The notes: generated by a model from the letters alone, not told the origin. Shown: positions 37,158 to 47,597, counted from the stretch's first letter. The stretch: 64,000 nucleotides of DNA from Paraburkholderia sp. BL9I2N2 (GCF_004339745.1 NZ_SMGP01000001.1:2108001-2172000), one strand, 5' to 3'. Numbers and translations are program-made.

Positions 37158-38387
37158 TCAACGCGTCAGCTGCTTCAGGTAGAACAACGTCTGCACACTC
37201 GGCAACACCTGCTGCAACACACGGTTGAAGGTGGTCGACGCGGCGGTGCCCACATACACGACATCCAGCGGCTGCAACTGGAACTGCGAGGACAGCATGA
37301 TGGCGTCCGGCTGCGTCATGTCGAGGCGGTATACGTCCGGCGTGGTCGGGTGATCCTTCATGCCGCGCATCACGAAGATCTGGCGCGGATTGGCGTCGGT
37401 GTCGAGAATGCCGCCGCCTTGCGTCAGCGCGTCGGCGATCGTCATGCGGCCCTTGATGATCGGCAACTGGATCGGCGTCTTTACTTCACCCATCACGAAG
37501 ACGCGGCTGTCGGTGCGGTCCGGCACGTTGATCACGTCGCCGTTTTGCAGCATCACGTTCTGCGTGGTGTCGCCGCGATCGAGCATGCGGTCGGCGTCGA
37601 GCACGTAGAGTTTGTTGTTGCGCGTGAGACGTACGCGCTGAATGTCGGCGTCCGCGTTCGTGCCGCCCGAGCGCGTGATCGCGTCGACCAGCGTGAGCGG
37701 CACGTCGCTCACCGCGAGCGGGCCCGGCGTCTTCACTTCGCCGGTCACCTGCACCTTCTGGCCGCGGTACGACAGCACGCGCACGTCGACCTGCGGATTG
37801 CGGATATAGCGCACGAGGCCGGAGCTCAATTGATCGCGCAACTCACCGACGGTTTTGCCGGCGGCCCGAATACGGCCGACGAACGGGAAAAAGATCGTGC
37901 CGTCGGCCGCGATGGTCTGGCCGTACGGATCGGCCTGGCCCGGCAGCGCGGCCGTGTACGGCTGCTGCAAGGCGCCGCCGATCGACTGCGTGGTGTTGCC
38001 GCCCGCCGACAGCGTGCTGCCCTGCGGCGTGGTCAATTCAGGGTGGTCCCACACGGTGATGCCGAGAATGTCCTGCGGCGAGAGCCGGTACACGTACTGC
38101 GACGGGTCGCTCAGGGTCGAGGTCGGCAGCACCTGGGTCTTCGCGGCGGCGGCTTGCGCCTGCGCGGTCACGACGGCGGCATCGATCACATGGACCGGAT
38201 AGGTTTCCGCGGGCTGGCTGTCGTGCTGGCCGTCGTCTTTCAGACGGGACGTATCGAGGTAGTTGCCAGGTGCGGTGGCGCAGGCCGACAGAAAGGACGT
38301 CAGCAAAAGCGTGGCGGCAAGTTTCGAGTTGAAATGCGTCGACTTGCCGTTCGCGAATGAGTGTGCAGTGAGTTTTTTCATCAGCAT
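37158..38387 (-). CDS. bceE: Outer-membrane polysaccharide export lipoprotein (Wza/OPX)
   Basis: 409-residue outer-membrane export protein. The signal ends in a lipobox, LTSFLSAC, with the acylated Cys in SACATAPGNYLDTS. A PES domain (YRLSPQDILGITVWDHPEL and GTIFFPFVGRIRAAGKT) and SLBB repeats (VQVTGEVKTPGPLAV, VFVMGEVKTPIQLPI) follow. The start lies inside the bceD stop region: ATG at 38387, or the ATG at 38381 that shares a base with the bceD TGA. Either way the two are translationally coupled. Confidence 0.94.
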   Translation of the reverse strand: MLMKKLTAHSFANGKSTHFNSKLAATLLLTSFLSACATAPGNYLDTSRLKDDGQHDSQPAETYPVHVIDAAVVTAQAQAAAAKTQVLPTSTLSDPSQYVYRLSPQDILGITVWDHPELTTPQGSTLSAGGNTTQSIGGALQQPYTAALPGQADPYGQTIAADGTIFFPFVGRIRAAGKTVGELRDQLSSGLVRYIRNPQVDVRVLSYRGQKVQVTGEVKTPGPLAVSDVPLTLVDAITRSGGTNADADIQRVRLTRNNKLYVLDADRMLDRGDTTQNVMLQNGDVINVPDRTDSRVFVMGEVKTPIQLPIIKGRMTIADALTQGGGILDTDANPRQIFVMRGMKDHPTTPDVYRLDMTQPDAIMLSSQFQLQPLDVVYVGTAASTTFNRVLQQVLPSVQTLFYLKQLTR

Positions 38388-38836
38388 ATTTTCTTCAGCC
38401 ATCCCATGACCAGATGTTCGATGAGCACGAGACTCTCCCTATAAGCGGTTTCCGCACCGCCATGCGGATCGGCGACGTCGGAATCCGCTTCCCACTTGCC
38501 GAGCGGATAGACCTTGCCGCGCGAGGCCGGATCGAGCGCTTCGACGTCGCTCACCTGCGCGCGCTCGGTGACCAGCACCAGATCGGCGTCGCGCACGAGC
38601 TGCCGGTCAAGACGCCGCGAGTAGTGGATGCCCGAGGCAACGCCCTGCTCGGCGAGCAGGCGTTGCATGACCGGGTCCATGCCGTGGCCGTTCACTGCCC
38701 GGATGCCCGCCGAATGAAACGCGATCGGCGCCGCCTGCGAACGCGACGCCGCGCCCTGCCGGGCCTTGAACAGCATTTCGGCGGCGGGCGAACGGCAGAC
38801 GTTTGCGTGGCAGACGATCAGAACGTTGGCGAACAT
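38381..38836 (-). CDS. bceD: Low-molecular-weight protein tyrosine phosphatase (Wzb)
   Basis: 151-residue phosphatase that removes phosphate from the BceF tyrosines. The P-loop C-x5-R is CHANVCR (C9, R15) in VCHANVCRSPAA; the general acid is D123 in VADPHGG. Length is normal. It overlaps the next gene, bceE, and starts 43 nt after the ugd stop. Confidence 0.95.
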   Translation of the reverse strand: MFANVLIVCHANVCRSPAAEMLFKARQGAASRSQAAPIAFHSAGIRAVNGHGMDPVMQRLLAEQGVASGIHYSRRLDRQLVRDADLVLVTERAQVSDVEALDPASRGKVYPLGKWEADSDVADPHGGAETAYRESLVLIEHLVMGWLKKIC

Positions 38837-38879
38837 GGCGGGCTCCGTGATAACGGCTTGTCGATGCGGTGGCAGCGGA

Positions 38880-40328
38880 TCAGCGGCCGGCTTCGGCTGC
38901 GTCCGCCGTTTCTTCCTGCGCGAGCGGCAAGCCGTTCGAGCCGACCTTCGCAGGCGCGATGCGCAGCGCGTGCTGACGGCCGATCGCGTGATACTCGATA
39001 CCGAGCTCGAGCAGCGCGTCCGGTTCGTACAGGTTGCGGCCGTCGAAAATCAGCGGCGTCTTCAGGATCCGCTTGAGCGAGTCGAAGTCCGGGCTCTTGA
39101 ACGCCTTCCACTCGGTGAGGATCACCAACGCGTCGGCGCCTTCGGCGGCTTCCATCTCTTCCTTCACGAACTCGAGCCGCGCGTGCTGTTGCGGCACGTC
39201 CTTCAGGTCCAGCGCGAACACGCGCTTCGATTCGTCGATCGCGACCGGGTCGTACGCTTTCACGCGCGCGCCGCGGCGCAGCAGCTCGGCGATCAGCGGA
39301 CGGCTCGGCGCTTCGCGCATGTCGTCGGTGTTCGGCTTGAAGGCAAGGCCCCATACGCCGAAGGTGCGGTCCGACAGGTCTTCGCCCAGCCGCGCGACGA
39401 TCTTGTTCGCGAGCACTTTCTTCTGCGTGTCGTTGACCGCTTCGACCGCTTCGAGAATGCGCAGATTCGCCTTGTGATCGGCGGCCGTGCGGATCAGCGC
39501 CTGCACGTCCTTCGGGAAGCACGAGCCGCCGTAGCCGCAACCGGCATACAGAAAGTCGTAGCCGATGCGCGGATCGGAACCGATGCCGCGACGCACGGCC
39601 TCGATATCCGCGCCGACGCGGTCGGCGAGATTCGCGAGTTCGTTCATGTACGAAATGCGCGTGGCGAGCATCGCGTTGGCCGCGTACTTGGTGAATTCGG
39701 CCGAGCGCACGTCCATATACAGCGTGCGTTCGCGATTGCGGTTGAACGGCGCGTAGAGGCGCTTCATCAGGTCGCGCGCTTTCTCGCCCGGCACGTCCTC
39801 GTCGCAACCAAGCACGATGCGATCGGGCCGCGTGAAGTCTTCCACCGCCGCGCCTTCTTTCAGGAACTCGGGATTCGACACCACCGAGAACATGTGCGCG
39901 GCATTGCGTTCGGCGAGTTCGGCGGCGATCACTTCGCGCACGCGCGAGGCCGTGCCGACCGGCACCGTCGATTTGTCGACGATCACCTTGAAGCCCGTCA
40001 TATGGCGGCCGATGTTGCGCGCGGCGGCGAGCACGTATTGCAGGTCGGCGGAACCGTCTTCGTCGGACGGGGTGCCGACCGCGATGAACTGGATATCGCC
40101 ATGCGCGACCGCGGCTTCGACGTCGGTCGAGAACTTCAGGCGGCCGGCCTTGCGATTGCGCGCGATGATCTCCTGCAGACCCGGTTCATGGATCGGCACG
40201 CCGCCGTTGTTGAGCACGTCGATCTTGCGCTGATCGACGTCGAGACAGAACACATCGTGGCCGATGTCGGCCAGACATGCGCCCGTCACGAGGCCTACGT
40301 AGCCACTACCGATGATCGTCAGGTTCAT
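38880..40328 (-). CDS. bceC: UDP-glucose 6-dehydrogenase
   Basis: Oxidises UDP-glucose to UDP-glucuronate with two NAD, supplying the acidic sugar of the polymer. The 482-residue product has the NAD loop [10 protein letters not shown] (7-16), the substrate segment [20 protein letters not shown], and the catalytic Cys C270 in [14 protein letters not shown]. The last about 35 residues ([20 protein letters not shown] onward) extend past the usual end. It lies 40 nt downstream of the priming transferase. Confidence 0.97.
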   Translation of the reverse strand: MNLTIIGSGYVGLVTGACLADIGHDVFCLDVDQRKIDVLNNGGVPIHEPGLQEIIARNRKAGRLKFSTDVEAAVAHGDIQFIAVGTPSDEDGSADLQYVLAAARNIGRHMTGFKVIVDKSTVPVGTASRVREVIAAELAERNAAHMFSVVSNPEFLKEGAAVEDFTRPDRIVLGCDEDVPGEKARDLMKRLYAPFNRNRERTLYMDVRSAEFTKYAANAMLATRISYMNELANLADRVGADIEAVRRGIGSDPRIGYDFLYAGCGYGGSCFPKDVQALIRTAADHKANLRILEAVEAVNDTQKKVLANKIVARLGEDLSDRTFGVWGLAFKPNTDDMREAPSRPLIAELLRRGARVKAYDPVAIDESKRVFALDLKDVPQQHARLEFVKEEMEAAEGADALVILTEWKAFKSPDFDSLKRILKTPLIFDGRNLYEPDALLELGIEYHAIGRQHALRIAPAKVGSNGLPLAQEETADAAEAGR

Positions 40329-40368
40329 GTATTACACCTCGCAGAATTGAGTTGATTGGGAAAGGAGC

Positions 40369-41766
40369 TTAGTAAGCGTTGCTGCCGACGAAGCCTTTCC
40401 ACAGCGTCAGCACGACGATCTTGATGTCGAGCCAGAAGGTCCAGTGCTGCATGTAGTACAGATCGAGCTTGACACGGCCCATCATCTTTTCGATGCGGTC
40501 GGTTTCGCCGCGATAGCCGTTGATCTGCGCCCACCCGGTGATGCCCGGCTTGATCCGGTAACGGTGCATGTAGCCCTTCACCAGATCCTTGTAGATGTCG
40601 TCGTGTTCGAGCGCATGCGGACGCGGGCCGACCACCGACATCTCGCCGCGCAACACGTTGATGAACTGCGGCAGCTCGTCGAGACTGGTGCGCCGCAGGA
40701 ACGCGCCGACCGCGGTGATGCGCGGATCGCGCCGCGTAGCCTGGGTGATCTTGCCGTGCTCTTCCTTGTGCATCTTCATCGAGCGGAACTTGTAGATCTC
40801 GAACTGATTGCCGTCGATGCCTTTGCGCTTTTGCCGGAAGAACACCGGGCCCGGCGAGTTCAGCTTCACCGCGGCGGCGATCACCAGCATCACCGGCGCG
40901 AGCGCGGTCAACGCGGCCAGCGCGAACAGACGATCGAACACGCGCTTGGGCAGCACGCGCAGATCCGTGATCGGCGAGGCGGCAAGATTGATCGCCGGCA
41001 CGCCGAGCAGATCGACCATCGGCTGATTGAAGAGCGTGAGGCTGCGCACGTCCGGAATGAAGCGGATGTTCACGAAGTCGTTGCGCAGATCCATCACGAA
41101 GCGATGGATGGCTTTCTCCTTCGAGATCGGCAGCGCCAGCCACAGCTCGCGGATCGCACGCTGGCGCACGAGATGCAGCATGCGCTGATAGTCGCGCTCG
41201 ACCGGCACGCCTTCGATCACCTCGCCCGCATCCGGGTCTTCGTAGTGATTGATCGTGCTGTCTTCATCGAACACCACGACCGGCGAGAAGCCCGCGTCCG
41301 GACGGCTGCGCATCTGCTGGATCAGAAAGCGCCCATACGGTGCGCCGCCGACGATCGCCACCGCGCGCTGATTGAAGCCTTCGCGGCGCAGTCCGCGCAG
41401 AATCGAATAGACGATCACCTTGGTGACGATCAGCAGCACGATCGTGGCCACGGCCCAATAGACGAGCCACAGCCGCGACAGGCTGTCCGAGCGGTGCAGG
41501 CTGAAGCTGATCAGCACGCCGGTAACTTCCACCAGCAGCCAGCCGCCCGCCACGCGGCACAGCAGGTCGTACAGCGGCTTGCCGCGCCACGACTGATAGA
41601 TCCCGAGCGCAGGGAAAAACACCACCACCAGCAGGCAGTCGAATGCGAGCGAGACGCTTTGCATATCGTCCAGCCACACGACTTTCCCGCTGTGCACGGC
41701 CGTCGCGATGGCGGCGCCGAGCGCGACCATGGCGATGTCGATGATTCTCGATAGAACGCTCAGCAT
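40369..41766 (-). CDS. bceB: Undecaprenyl-phosphate glucose phosphotransferase (priming enzyme)
   Basis: Starts each repeat unit by moving glucose-1-phosphate from UDP-glucose to undecaprenyl phosphate. The 465-residue polytopic protein has an N-terminal set of four helices, a CoA-binding-like middle ([20 protein letters not shown]) and the C-terminal sugar transferase domain from about 275. That domain shows [60 protein letters not shown] and [17 protein letters not shown]. First gene of the leftward polysaccharide run, with GAGGGGC before its ATG. Confidence 0.96.
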   Translation of the reverse strand: MLSVLSRIIDIAMVALGAAIATAVHSGKVVWLDDMQSVSLAFDCLLVVVFFPALGIYQSWRGKPLYDLLCRVAGGWLLVEVTGVLISFSLHRSDSLSRLWLVYWAVATIVLLIVTKVIVYSILRGLRREGFNQRAVAIVGGAPYGRFLIQQMRSRPDAGFSPVVVFDEDSTINHYEDPDAGEVIEGVPVERDYQRMLHLVRQRAIRELWLALPISKEKAIHRFVMDLRNDFVNIRFIPDVRSLTLFNQPMVDLLGVPAINLAASPITDLRVLPKRVFDRLFALAALTALAPVMLVIAAAVKLNSPGPVFFRQKRKGIDGNQFEIYKFRSMKMHKEEHGKITQATRRDPRITAVGAFLRRTSLDELPQFINVLRGEMSVVGPRPHALEHDDIYKDLVKGYMHRYRIKPGITGWAQINGYRGETDRIEKMMGRVKLDLYYMQHWTFWLDIKIVVLTLWKGFVGSNAY

Positions 41767-42400
41767 GCGCTGCCCCTCAGTTCGTCAGTCAAGTGCCATC
41801 CGTTGGTTGGTTGAAATCCAGTCCGGCGACGGGACGCACAACGCCGGTAACCGCGTCATGCAATTCCATGCGCGACGCGTAACTGTTTGAACCGGTGCTA
41901 ATTGCCCTTCTGTTTCCCGCCCGAAAAACTGTCTGAACAGCCGGATTGGGAAACCTGTGTCGGAATGAGTGAATACCCTTGTACAGGTATAGATAAAGCG
42001 ATATTAAAATTCCCACTGCAAGACCGCAAAAAATCTCAAATTGTATCGGTCAATGTTTCGGCATTTTTTCTGAATTTTGTTCGGCAATTGTTACCGGATT
42101 CTGCGTTTGACAGGCATCCTGCAAGCCTTGATGTAAGCCAATCTCGTACTTTCCGAGTGTTTTCCTACGAAGCTTACGCCGCGCCTTCCGTCATCATTCT
42201 GCGGCATGAACGGTGATAAAAAAATAGCCGGCGATTTTTTTCGCGTAATTTTTCTTTTTAAAAAATTATCGGGACATTTTTTCTTCACGAAATGGAGAAA
42301 TTTATTAGGCGTTTTATATAGTTTCTATTTAACGCGCTTTTATTGATTCCAGAGTTCGTGATAAAACTCGACGCATTCACCCAGCCTCGAGGAGTCCATC
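41767..42400. other. Low-GC divergent promoter region of bceB and bceA
   Basis: 634 nt between divergent start codons, strongly A/T-rich from about 41980 to 42350. It includes an imperfect palindrome AAAAAT-A-GCCGGC-G-ATTTTT (42220-42239) and TATATAGTTT near 42315-42324, which could hold a -10 element for manC. No ORF with a ribosome site was seen. Confidence 0.6.
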
Positions 42401-43954
42401 ATGACAGCTCCGGTCACGGCCACGCCCGCCGACACCCGGTCCACGCAAGTCAAGTCCCTGAACGTCAAGCTCAAGGTTCATCCCGTGATTCTGGCGGGCG
42501 GCTCCGGCACGCGGTTGTGGCCGATGTCGCGCGAACAGCATCCGAAACAGTTGATCGGCCTGCTCGGCGACGATTCGCTGCTGCAATCCACCACGCGCCG
42601 TCTCGAGGGACTCGAGGCCGGCTATCCGCTCACCGAGCAACTCGTCGTGGTGGCCAATGAAGAACAGCGCTTCACCACCGCCGAGCAATTGCGCACGAGC
42701 GGCAAGCCGACCCGGCTGATTCTCGAACCCGCCGGCCGCGACACGGCGCCGGCACTCACGGTGGCCGCCCTCTCGGTCGCCGCGCAGGACGAAGACGGCA
42801 TCATGGTCGTGATGCCCGCCGATCACGCGGTCACCGACATCGACGGCTTTCACGCGGCCGTGGCCGCCGGCGTGCAGCATGCAGCGGCCGGTCATATCGT
42901 CACGATGGGTATCGTGCCGACGCGCGCGGAAACGGGGTACGGCTACATTCGCATTGGCGCGGCCCTTGGCACGACTAACGACACGCAGGAAGCCGACGCG
43001 GAAGTGACCGGCAAGGTCGGCGCGCACAAACTCGATCGCTTCGTCGAGAAGCCGCATCTGGAGCTCGCGCAGCGATATATCGAATCGAAGGAGTACTGGT
43101 GGAATAGCGGCATCTTCATCATGCGCGCGTCGACCTGGCTGAAGGCGATCCACCATTTCCAGCCGGCCATTTACGAAGCCTGCGATGCGGCCTTCGCGGG
43201 CGGCAAGGCGGACGGCGACTTCTTCCGGCTGCAACGCGACGCGTTCAGCGCATCGCCGTCGAATTCGATCGACTACGCGGTGATGGAGCAACTCGGCAAT
43301 GATCAAAGCGCGGCCTCGGGCGTGGTCGTGCCGTTGCAGGCCGGCTGGTCCGACGTCGGTTCGTGGGACGCGATCTGGGACATCTCGGATAAGGACGCCG
43401 ATCAGAACGTGGGCCGTGGGCGCGTGATGTTCGAAGGCGCGGCCTCGACCTTCGCGCATTCGGAAGGACGCCTGATCGCCTGCGTGGGCACGCAGGATCT
43501 CGTGGTCGTGGAAACGGCCGACGCCATTCTGGTCGCCGACAAGTCGCGCGTGCAGGACGTCAAGAAGATCGTGGGCCGGATTCGCAACGACGGCGGGCTG
43601 GAGGCGGCCAACCATCGCAAGGTGCATCGTCCGTGGGGCAACTACGATTCCGTCGACACCGGCGAGCGCTTCCAGGTCAAACGGATCGTGGTGAAACCGG
43701 GTGCGCGGCTCTCGCTGCAAATGCATCATCACCGCGCCGAACATTGGATCGTCGTGCGCGGCACGGCGCTCGTCACGCGCGGTGAAGAGCGCTTTATCGT
43801 TTCCGAAAACGAATCGGCCTATATTCCGCTGGGTGTCACCCACCGTCTCGAGAATCCGGGCAAGATGCCGCTCGAAATGATCGAGGTCCAGTCCGGTTCG
43901 TATCTCGGCGAGGACGACATCGTGCGTTTCGACGACACCTACGGACGTCAGTAA
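42401..43954 (+). CDS. bceA: Mannose-1-phosphate guanylyltransferase / mannose-6-phosphate isomerase
   Basis: 517-residue bifunctional enzyme making GDP-mannose, which feeds mannose and, through the dehydratase, rhamnose. The N-terminal pyrophosphorylase has ILAGGSGTRLWPMSREQHPK, the VVMPADHAV segment and the FVEKP motif. The C-terminal cupin-type isomerase (about 365-517) has HRPWGNYDSVDTGERFQVKR and MHHHRAEHWIVVRGTA. GGAG precedes the ATG. It faces away from bceB across a long A/T-rich promoter region, as in cepacian clusters. Confidence 0.96.
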   Translation: MTAPVTATPADTRSTQVKSLNVKLKVHPVILAGGSGTRLWPMSREQHPKQLIGLLGDDSLLQSTTRRLEGLEAGYPLTEQLVVVANEEQRFTTAEQLRTSGKPTRLILEPAGRDTAPALTVAALSVAAQDEDGIMVVMPADHAVTDIDGFHAAVAAGVQHAAAGHIVTMGIVPTRAETGYGYIRIGAALGTTNDTQEADAEVTGKVGAHKLDRFVEKPHLELAQRYIESKEYWWNSGIFIMRASTWLKAIHHFQPAIYEACDAAFAGGKADGDFFRLQRDAFSASPSNSIDYAVMEQLGNDQSAASGVVVPLQAGWSDVGSWDAIWDISDKDADQNVGRGRVMFEGAASTFAHSEGRLIACVGTQDLVVVETADAILVADKSRVQDVKKIVGRIRNDGGLEAANHRKVHRPWGNYDSVDTGERFQVKRIVVKPGARLSLQMHHHRAEHWIVVRGTALVTRGEERFIVSENESAYIPLGVTHRLENPGKMPLEMIEVQSGSYLGEDDIVRFDDTYGRQ

Positions 43955-44083
43955 CGCGCGTGGACGAGGGGCGTCGGTGGACGGCGTCCTTCTGATAACA
44001 CCAGTGAATCACAGCGAATGTCACAACGAATGAAACGGGAACCTGCGGCGGTTGCTCCTACCGGCCGCGGGGAACTGCTGTGC

Positions 44084-45277
44084 TCACCCCGCGTGGGAGA
44101 TGAGTTCTGTGTACGACGGATAACGATCGGATGCACTGTTCTCGGTCGCCGCCGTGGCAGCGGCCGGTTCGCCGGGATAACGGCGCAACGGACCACGGAA
44201 CGCGTTGAGCGGTCCATGCAACGGCGCGCCGTGATTGGCCGCGACTGGCTCGGGCACATGGCGCAAGGCAGGCAACGGACGAGCCGCCGTGGGCGCAGGG
44301 TTCGCTGAGACATGAGCCGGCGCTTGAGCGGATGCTTGTGCCGCAGCCGCGGATTGCGCCGCTGCCGCCAACGTGAGGCATTCGCGGTCGATCCACTGCC
44401 GCGCCCAGTCGAGCGCGTATTGCTCCGCCGCCTCGGCTTGCTCAAAGCGCGGGCCGACGAGGCCGGAACGCTCGACGCGTTTGCCGTCCTTCATGATTTC
44501 CGCCCACGCGCGATACATGGCGTTCGGCACCTGCTCAGCCGCGACGTAAATCACATAGCCACGCCGGTCGAGGATTTCCGTGCCGCGGGGCGCGAGGCTC
44601 ATCGACAACGGACTGCGCCGATCGTCAGGCACAGCCGTGCCGCGCGCCGAAGCGACGGCCGAATTCAAACCATGCATGGCCGCGCCTACCGCGCGCGCTT
44701 CATCCGGGCGCGGCAAGCCGGCCCGCACGACATGCCGTGCGGGCGCCGCGACGGGTGCCGCTGGCGCACGAGATACCGGCGGCACATTCGCGACGCCGGA
44801 CAACTGGCGCGTGATGTCGGCGATCGGATCGGCCGAACGCCAACTGCTCAGGCTATTCGACATGCCGCCGGGCGCTTGCCACGACTCGGGGCTTCTCCAG
44901 GACACGCCACGCGGATGCTCGTCGCGCACGCTGGGGGTTTCCGCTACCGGTGCCGCGGGTTTGGCCGCGACGGGCGGCGCCGGTTGGGGGACGTACGCAA
45001 AGGTGCGCCCGGTTTGCGACAACAGCCGAACCATCTCCAGCAGCGTGCCGTTCAACTGCCACTCTTCAAAACGGCGCCGGCAAGTCGGACCCGACGGATA
45101 GCGCCCTGGCAGTTTCGACCAGGGTTCACCGGTTGTCAGAATCCACAGGACGGCATTCGCCACGATGCGTGGTTCGGCGCGGGGCCGGCCGCGTCGGTTT
45201 AGACGGACGGCCGGCTCATCTGAAACAAGCGCTGCCAGCAGCGCCCATTCGTCATTGCTTAGCTCATCGAAAAACAT
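44084..45277 (-). CDS. Transposase-type N-terminal domain (DUF4096-like) joined to an unrelated C-terminus
   Basis: 397-residue protein. Residues 1-88 (MFFDELSNDEWALLAALVSD, RGRPRAEPRIVANAVLWIL, TTGEPWSKLPGRYPSGPTC, RRRFEEWQLNGTLLEMVRLL) match the helical DNA-binding start of IS5-type transposases. No DDE domain follows. Instead comes a long Ala/Pro-rich linker, then a compact segment near 250-315 (RRGYVIYVAAEQVPNAMYRA, EIMKDGKRVERSGLVG, AEQYALDWARQWIDRE), then another low-complexity stretch. There are no terminal repeats around it. GGAGAAAA precedes the ATG at 45277; the 21 in-frame codons upstream are dropped. It converges on bceA, so a regulator derived from a transposase is possible. Function unproven. 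Confidence 0.75.
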   Translation of the reverse strand: MFFDELSNDEWALLAALVSDEPAVRLNRRGRPRAEPRIVANAVLWILTTGEPWSKLPGRYPSGPTCRRRFEEWQLNGTLLEMVRLLSQTGRTFAYVPQPAPPVAAKPAAPVAETPSVRDEHPRGVSWRSPESWQAPGGMSNSLSSWRSADPIADITRQLSGVANVPPVSRAPAAPVAAPARHVVRAGLPRPDEARAVGAAMHGLNSAVASARGTAVPDDRRSPLSMSLAPRGTEILDRRGYVIYVAAEQVPNAMYRAWAEIMKDGKRVERSGLVGPRFEQAEAAEQYALDWARQWIDRECLTLAAAAQSAAAAQASAQAPAHVSANPAPTAARPLPALRHVPEPVAANHGAPLHGPLNAFRGPLRRYPGEPAAATAATENSASDRYPSYTELISHAG

Positions 45278-45870
45278 TGGGTTTTCTCCACGCAGCCTGG
45301 CCGGGCTGCGGCTTTGGACTGCCACGGATTCAACTGTCACGACCCGTGTGCAGGCCTCGGTTGCACAAATATGTTTTGTACGTTCTGTTGGCTGGTCAAT
45401 ACCGCCCCGACTTAGTGCGGTTTGTCCCTATTGCGAAGCACAAAACGTGGTCTCACTCGTGCATGGGAGAATTTGTGCACGAAGCATACCATCCCCAGGG
45501 TTTCCGTGAATATGAATGAGACAAGTGTTACGGATGGAAACAAACTTGTCCTTTTTGCTGCGTCTTTTCTCGCAATGCCGTCACAAAAGTCCGGTCGCTT
45601 TCGGCGGCGAAATGACGCTATTGCACCGCACAATCAAAATGCATCACAGGCGAATAACTTTTATGAATCGGTCGTCCGTCTGACACAGGATTTCGATGCA
45701 TTTTGGCTCGGCTTTGGCCAATCGACCAAAGCGCGGGAAGCAGCGCTGAACACGCTATGTGCAGTGCATCAACGCGATGAAAATAGCGCGGCCTGAACGA
45801 CGCGGGAGCATTGAGTGAGCGACCGGTTTCGCCGCTCGACACTCCACCGATACAACCGATAGACCAGGTT
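45278..45870. other. Intergenic region upstream of the DUF4096-type gene
   Basis: 593 nt with lower GC than its neighbours. It holds an open frame on the plus strand (45422-45796), which has mixed third-position composition, no clear ribosome site and no family, so I do not call it a gene. The promoter of the DUF4096-type gene should lie near 45300-45480. Confidence 0.5.
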
Positions 45871-46167
45871 TCAGCGCACCGGGTTCGCCGCGCCCTCGCC
45901 CACCACTGTCGTCCATTGACGCACGCGCCAGCGTGTCACGAGACCGGCGAGCACATACGGATCGGCCTTGGCAAAGGCTTCGGCGGCAGCGGCAGAGTCG
46001 CCTTGAAAGAGTAGCATGGCGGTGTCGGTGGGCTCTGCCAGCGCGCCGGCCAGCAGCAGCTCGCCGCGCTCCGTGGCTGCCCACGCGAGCTTCAGATGCT
46101 CATCGCGATACGCGGCGCGCCGTTCGAGATAGTCGGACACCAGGTCGTACATCAACAGATAGTGCAT
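45871..46167 (-). CDS. YciI-like family protein
   Basis: 98-residue protein of the YciI (YCII) fold, a small ferredoxin-like family with a conserved His-Asp pair. MHYLLMYDLVSDYLERRAAY opens it, with REH (RDEHLKLAWAATERGELLLA) and the end DPYVLAGLVTRWRVRQW. AAGGAGG lies just before the ATG at 46167. The substrate is unknown. It appears to be a single-gene unit. Confidence 0.85.
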   Translation of the reverse strand: MHYLLMYDLVSDYLERRAAYRDEHLKLAWAATERGELLLAGALAEPTDTAMLLFQGDSAAAAEAFAKADPYVLAGLVTRWRVRQWTTVVGEGAANPVR

Positions 46168-46614
46168 GGCGAGCCTCCTTGGCCGGCGTGAGAGCAGACC
46201 AGCGACGCAATGGGCGGCACGCATCCTGGTCAATATTACCCATATGTTGGGCGGTGGAATTTCCTGCCGAATTACAATTCAATTGCGTGTGCAGCAATGC
46301 GCAAAGTTTGTGTTAATTTTTCATCAATCTTATGGAATAGCTTGGTGCTAATTCGTTTGAATTTGCTTCATGCATTTAATCTGGAATGCATAACATCATT
46401 CCACGTTCGCGCCATTTGCCACCGGATACTCCAATCCGCCGTCAGTCCCCGCCACGTAAGGGAAAACCAGCGTGAGCGCCTGTCAACCGGAATGCGCTTT
46501 TAGCCGTTCTGGCAGACAGCATTTGCCATAATGGACGTGCCGAGGGTCCTGGATACGGTTGACGCCCGCGCGCACGAACGACCAAAAACGTTTTCACCAC
46601 CGATGGAGTGTCAC
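46168..46614. other. Intergenic region before the PsiF-like gene
   Basis: 447 nt, A/T-rich from about 46240 to 46410. It contains an inverted repeat GGAATG-N8-CATTCC (46383-46402) that could be an operator. No gene was seen. Promoters for both the YciI-like and PsiF-like genes should be here. Confidence 0.5.
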
Positions 46615-46911
46615 ATGAAAATCCAATCCGCTATCGCCACGCTGGTGCTGGGCGCTGTCCTCGTTTCGCCGGTGTTCGCAGAGAACAGTCAGCAAACCAA
46701 AATGGCCGACTGTAACAAGCAGGCCGGTGACAAGAAGGGCGACGACCGTAAGGCGTTCATGAAGACCTGCCTGTCCGCCAAGCCGGCCGCCGCTGCGCCG
46801 ATGAGCCAGCAGGACAAGATGAAGGCGTGCAACGCGCAAGCCACCGGCAAGAAGGGTGATGACCGCAAGGCGTTCATGAAGACCTGCCTGTCGTCCGCAC
46901 CGGCTAATTAA
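46615..46911 (+). CDS. PsiF-repeat exported protein
   Basis: 98-residue exported protein with a signal peptide (MKIQSAIATLVLGAVLVSPV, cut near VFA-EN). Two PsiF repeats follow, each with a Cys pair: KMADCNKQAGDKKGDDRKAF then MKTCLS, and KMKACNAQATGKKGDDRKAF then MKTCLS. In E. coli psiF is a phosphate-starvation gene; no Pho box was found here. GGAG precedes the ATG. The role is unknown. Confidence 0.88.
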   Translation: MKIQSAIATLVLGAVLVSPVFAENSQQTKMADCNKQAGDKKGDDRKAFMKTCLSAKPAAAAPMSQQDKMKACNAQATGKKGDDRKAFMKTCLSSAPAN

Positions 46912-47147
46912 ACACAACGAATCGGCGTCGCGCGACATGCGCGGCGCCTGAGCGCGCGCCGCTCGAACACAGCGGCGCTGCCATCCGGCACTCGCGCCCC
47001 GCGTCCCGCCCCGCCCTTCACAGTCCATCTGCCCGAACCCGCCATTTTTCTTCTATGATGGCTGCGGAGACGGCCCACCCCCCTATACAACATTAGACGG
47101 GCCGCCATCTTGTCGTTGGTGCTGCAGAGCATCCATCGGAGGCAAGG

Positions 47148-47597
47148 ATGGTATCGAAGCATAAAAACCGCTGGTTAAGGCGGTGGCTGGTCGTCATCAT
47201 ATTTTGGGCGGTGCCCGTGGCGATCGTGGCGGTGAGCGAGATCCGGGAGGAAATGGCGTACAACGCCGTCGACCTCGACCGTGCGCTGACCACCTGGAAT
47301 TTCACCGACGCGCAGCGCGCCGCCGGCGCCCCCGCGCGCTGCCACGGCAAGCCCGACGAAGCGCAAGCCGCCGGCTGTCCGGCCGAGGTGCTGGCCGCCA
47401 ACGCGCCGCGTCAGCAGGACGCCCGCAACGAATACAGCGTGCGCCGCTCCACTTTGATGGCCTATCTCTGGCATGCATTCGTCGGCTACTGGATCGTGCC
47501 GGCCGTGGTGCTGTTTCTGCTCGGCGTGCTGATCGGCATGGTGCGTCGCGCGCTGCGGCGTCCGCCGGCGGTCAAGAGTCCGGCGAACCACGGCTGA
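47148..47597 (+). CDS. Small two-helix membrane protein of unknown function
   Basis: 149 residues with one helix near the N-terminus (WLVVIIFWAVPVAIVAVSEI) and one near the C-terminus (WIVPAVVLFLLGVLIGMV), leaving a periplasmic middle of about 75 residues. That loop has two cysteines (ARCHGKPDEAQAAGCPAEV) that could form a disulfide. GGAGG sits just before the ATG. Codon bias is typical for the genome, so it is probably real. No family was recognised. Confidence 0.7.
   Translation: MVSKHKNRWLRRWLVVIIFWAVPVAIVAVSEIREEMAYNAVDLDRALTTWNFTDAQRAAGAPARCHGKPDEAQAAGCPAEVLAANAPRQQDARNEYSVRRSTLMAYLWHAFVGYWIVPAVVLFLLGVLIGMVRRALRRPPAVKSPANHG

Noticed and set aside
44084..45277. Active insertion sequence
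   Set aside because: Only the transposase N-terminal domain is present, with no DDE catalytic part and no visible terminal repeats.
45422..45796. 124-codon plus-strand ORF
   Set aside because: Weak third-position GC, no ribosome site at either ATG and no family; probably regulatory DNA.
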